6,778 nucleotides of DNA from Acidobacteriota bacterium (GTDB lineage: Bacteria; Acidobacteriota; Vicinamibacteria; Vicinamibacterales; 2-12-FULL-66-21): the NCBI GenBank assembly GCA_020200195.1, contig JAIVJE010000365.1, positions 1 to 6,778 of the forward strand. Direction: 5' to 3'. Shown here in pieces: positions 6,520 to 6,778 of this stretch. The notes under the pieces are model-generated. The model worked only from the letters and a program-made list of their open reading frames with translations, did not search any database and was not told the DNA's origin. Position 1 is the stretch's first letter; each line of letters begins with the position of its first letter. Made by a program: the position numbers and the translations under genes.

Positions 6520-6778
6520 TTACTGACGGCCTTCGAAACGGAGCGCAGAGATCTGTTCGGACACGAGGCCGACCAGAAACACGATGACCGCGAGCATGAT
6601 GAGCAGCACCGACGAATTCGTGATGTGCCGCTGAGTCGCGACAGTCCACAGCGCGTATCCGGCGCCCAGCACGAAGGAGGCGAGCCCAATTGGCACAAAT
6701 ACCCGCAAGGGGCTGAACAGCGTCACGATCTTGAAGATGATCATGAGGAATTTCGCCCCGTCGCGCGCCAGCCGGATC
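6520..6778 (-). CDS. GT2 family glycosyltransferase with C-terminal membrane domain, C-terminal part only
   Basis: The last 85 codons of a gene whose 5' part lies beyond the right edge; it ends with TAA at 6522-6520. The visible sequence begins IRLARDGAKFLMIIFKIVT and continues with LFSPLRVFVPIGLASFVLG, a helical pair (about residues 28-46 and 58-75 of the visible part) separated by TQRHITNSS, then GLVSEQISALRFEGRQ. Arg-Asp-Gly-x-Lys-Phe, TLFSPLRVF, the short TNSS turn and the LVSEQI-AL ending are the standard C-terminal tail of membrane-anchored, DPM1/ArnC-like GT2 enzymes that charge or extend polyprenyl-linked sugars at the inner membrane face. The catalytic GT-A domain is outside the window, so activity cannot be judged. 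The ATG inside this stretch (at 6744) is only an internal methionine. The GT39-like gene starts 4 bases after the stop. Confidence 0.88.
   Translation of the reverse strand, partial: IRLARDGAKFLMIIFKIVTLFSPLRVFVPIGLASFVLGAGYALWTVATQRHITNSSVLLIMLAVIVFLVGLVSEQISALRFEGRQ

Noticed and set aside
6516..6698. In-frame extension of the GT39 frame upstream of ATG 6515
   Set aside because: It overlaps the conserved C-terminal membrane tail of the preceding GT2 in another frame; its Cys/Ser/Arg-rich residues do not resemble a membrane protein start.

Overview
The window is GC-rich bacterial DNA carrying eight head-to-tail genes, all on the minus strand, so they are transcribed from right to left. Together they look like the middle of an envelope glycan locus (exopolysaccharide, O-antigen or another lipid-linked glycan). 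No rRNA, tRNA, CRISPR array, insertion sequence, promoter or terminator is visible. The taxon cannot be fixed from the sequence. GC richness, frequent GTG starts and the enzyme families would suit an Acidobacteriota (Vicinamibacteria-like) or other soil or environmental lineage, but this is a weak guess from memory.

In order of transcription: (1) the C-terminus of a membrane-anchored GT2 glycosyltransferase (6520-6778, entering from the right edge); (2) a polytopic GT39/ArnT-like lipid-linked-sugar transferase (5516-6515) that is broken by an apparent internal deletion and frame change near 5680; (3) a soluble Dpm1-type GT2 polyprenyl-phosphate sugar synthase (4791-5519); (4) a GT4 retaining glycosyltransferase (3554-4789); (5) a second GT2 of the Dpm1/UndPP-sugar type (2751-3536); (6) an extended-SDR nucleotide-sugar epimerase/dehydratase (1729-2754); (7) a DegT/DnrJ/EryC1/StrS PLP aminotransferase (641-1732); (8) the N-terminal part of a membrane-anchored SGNH/GDSL esterase-like protein (1-641, running off the left edge).

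Packing is extreme. Three junctions are 4-base GTGA stop/start overlaps, one is a 1-base TGATG overlap, and the others are gaps of 1, 4 and 17 bases. This implies a single operon with translational coupling. The inferred work flow is that the SDR and aminotransferase make an (amino)sugar nucleotide. The GT4 and GT2 enzymes then build a glycan or charge polyprenyl phosphate, the GT39 protein uses polyprenyl-P-sugar at the outer face of the membrane, and the SGNH protein edits or adds acyl groups.

The most noteworthy feature is the broken GT39 gene. Its N-terminal half is now in the same frame as the downstream GT2, giving one 574-codon open frame from 6515 to 4791. Its conserved C-terminal segment survives only in another frame. 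This is either a real lesion or fusion, or an assembly error. Otherwise the region looks like a normal glycan locus, and I see no clearly new system.
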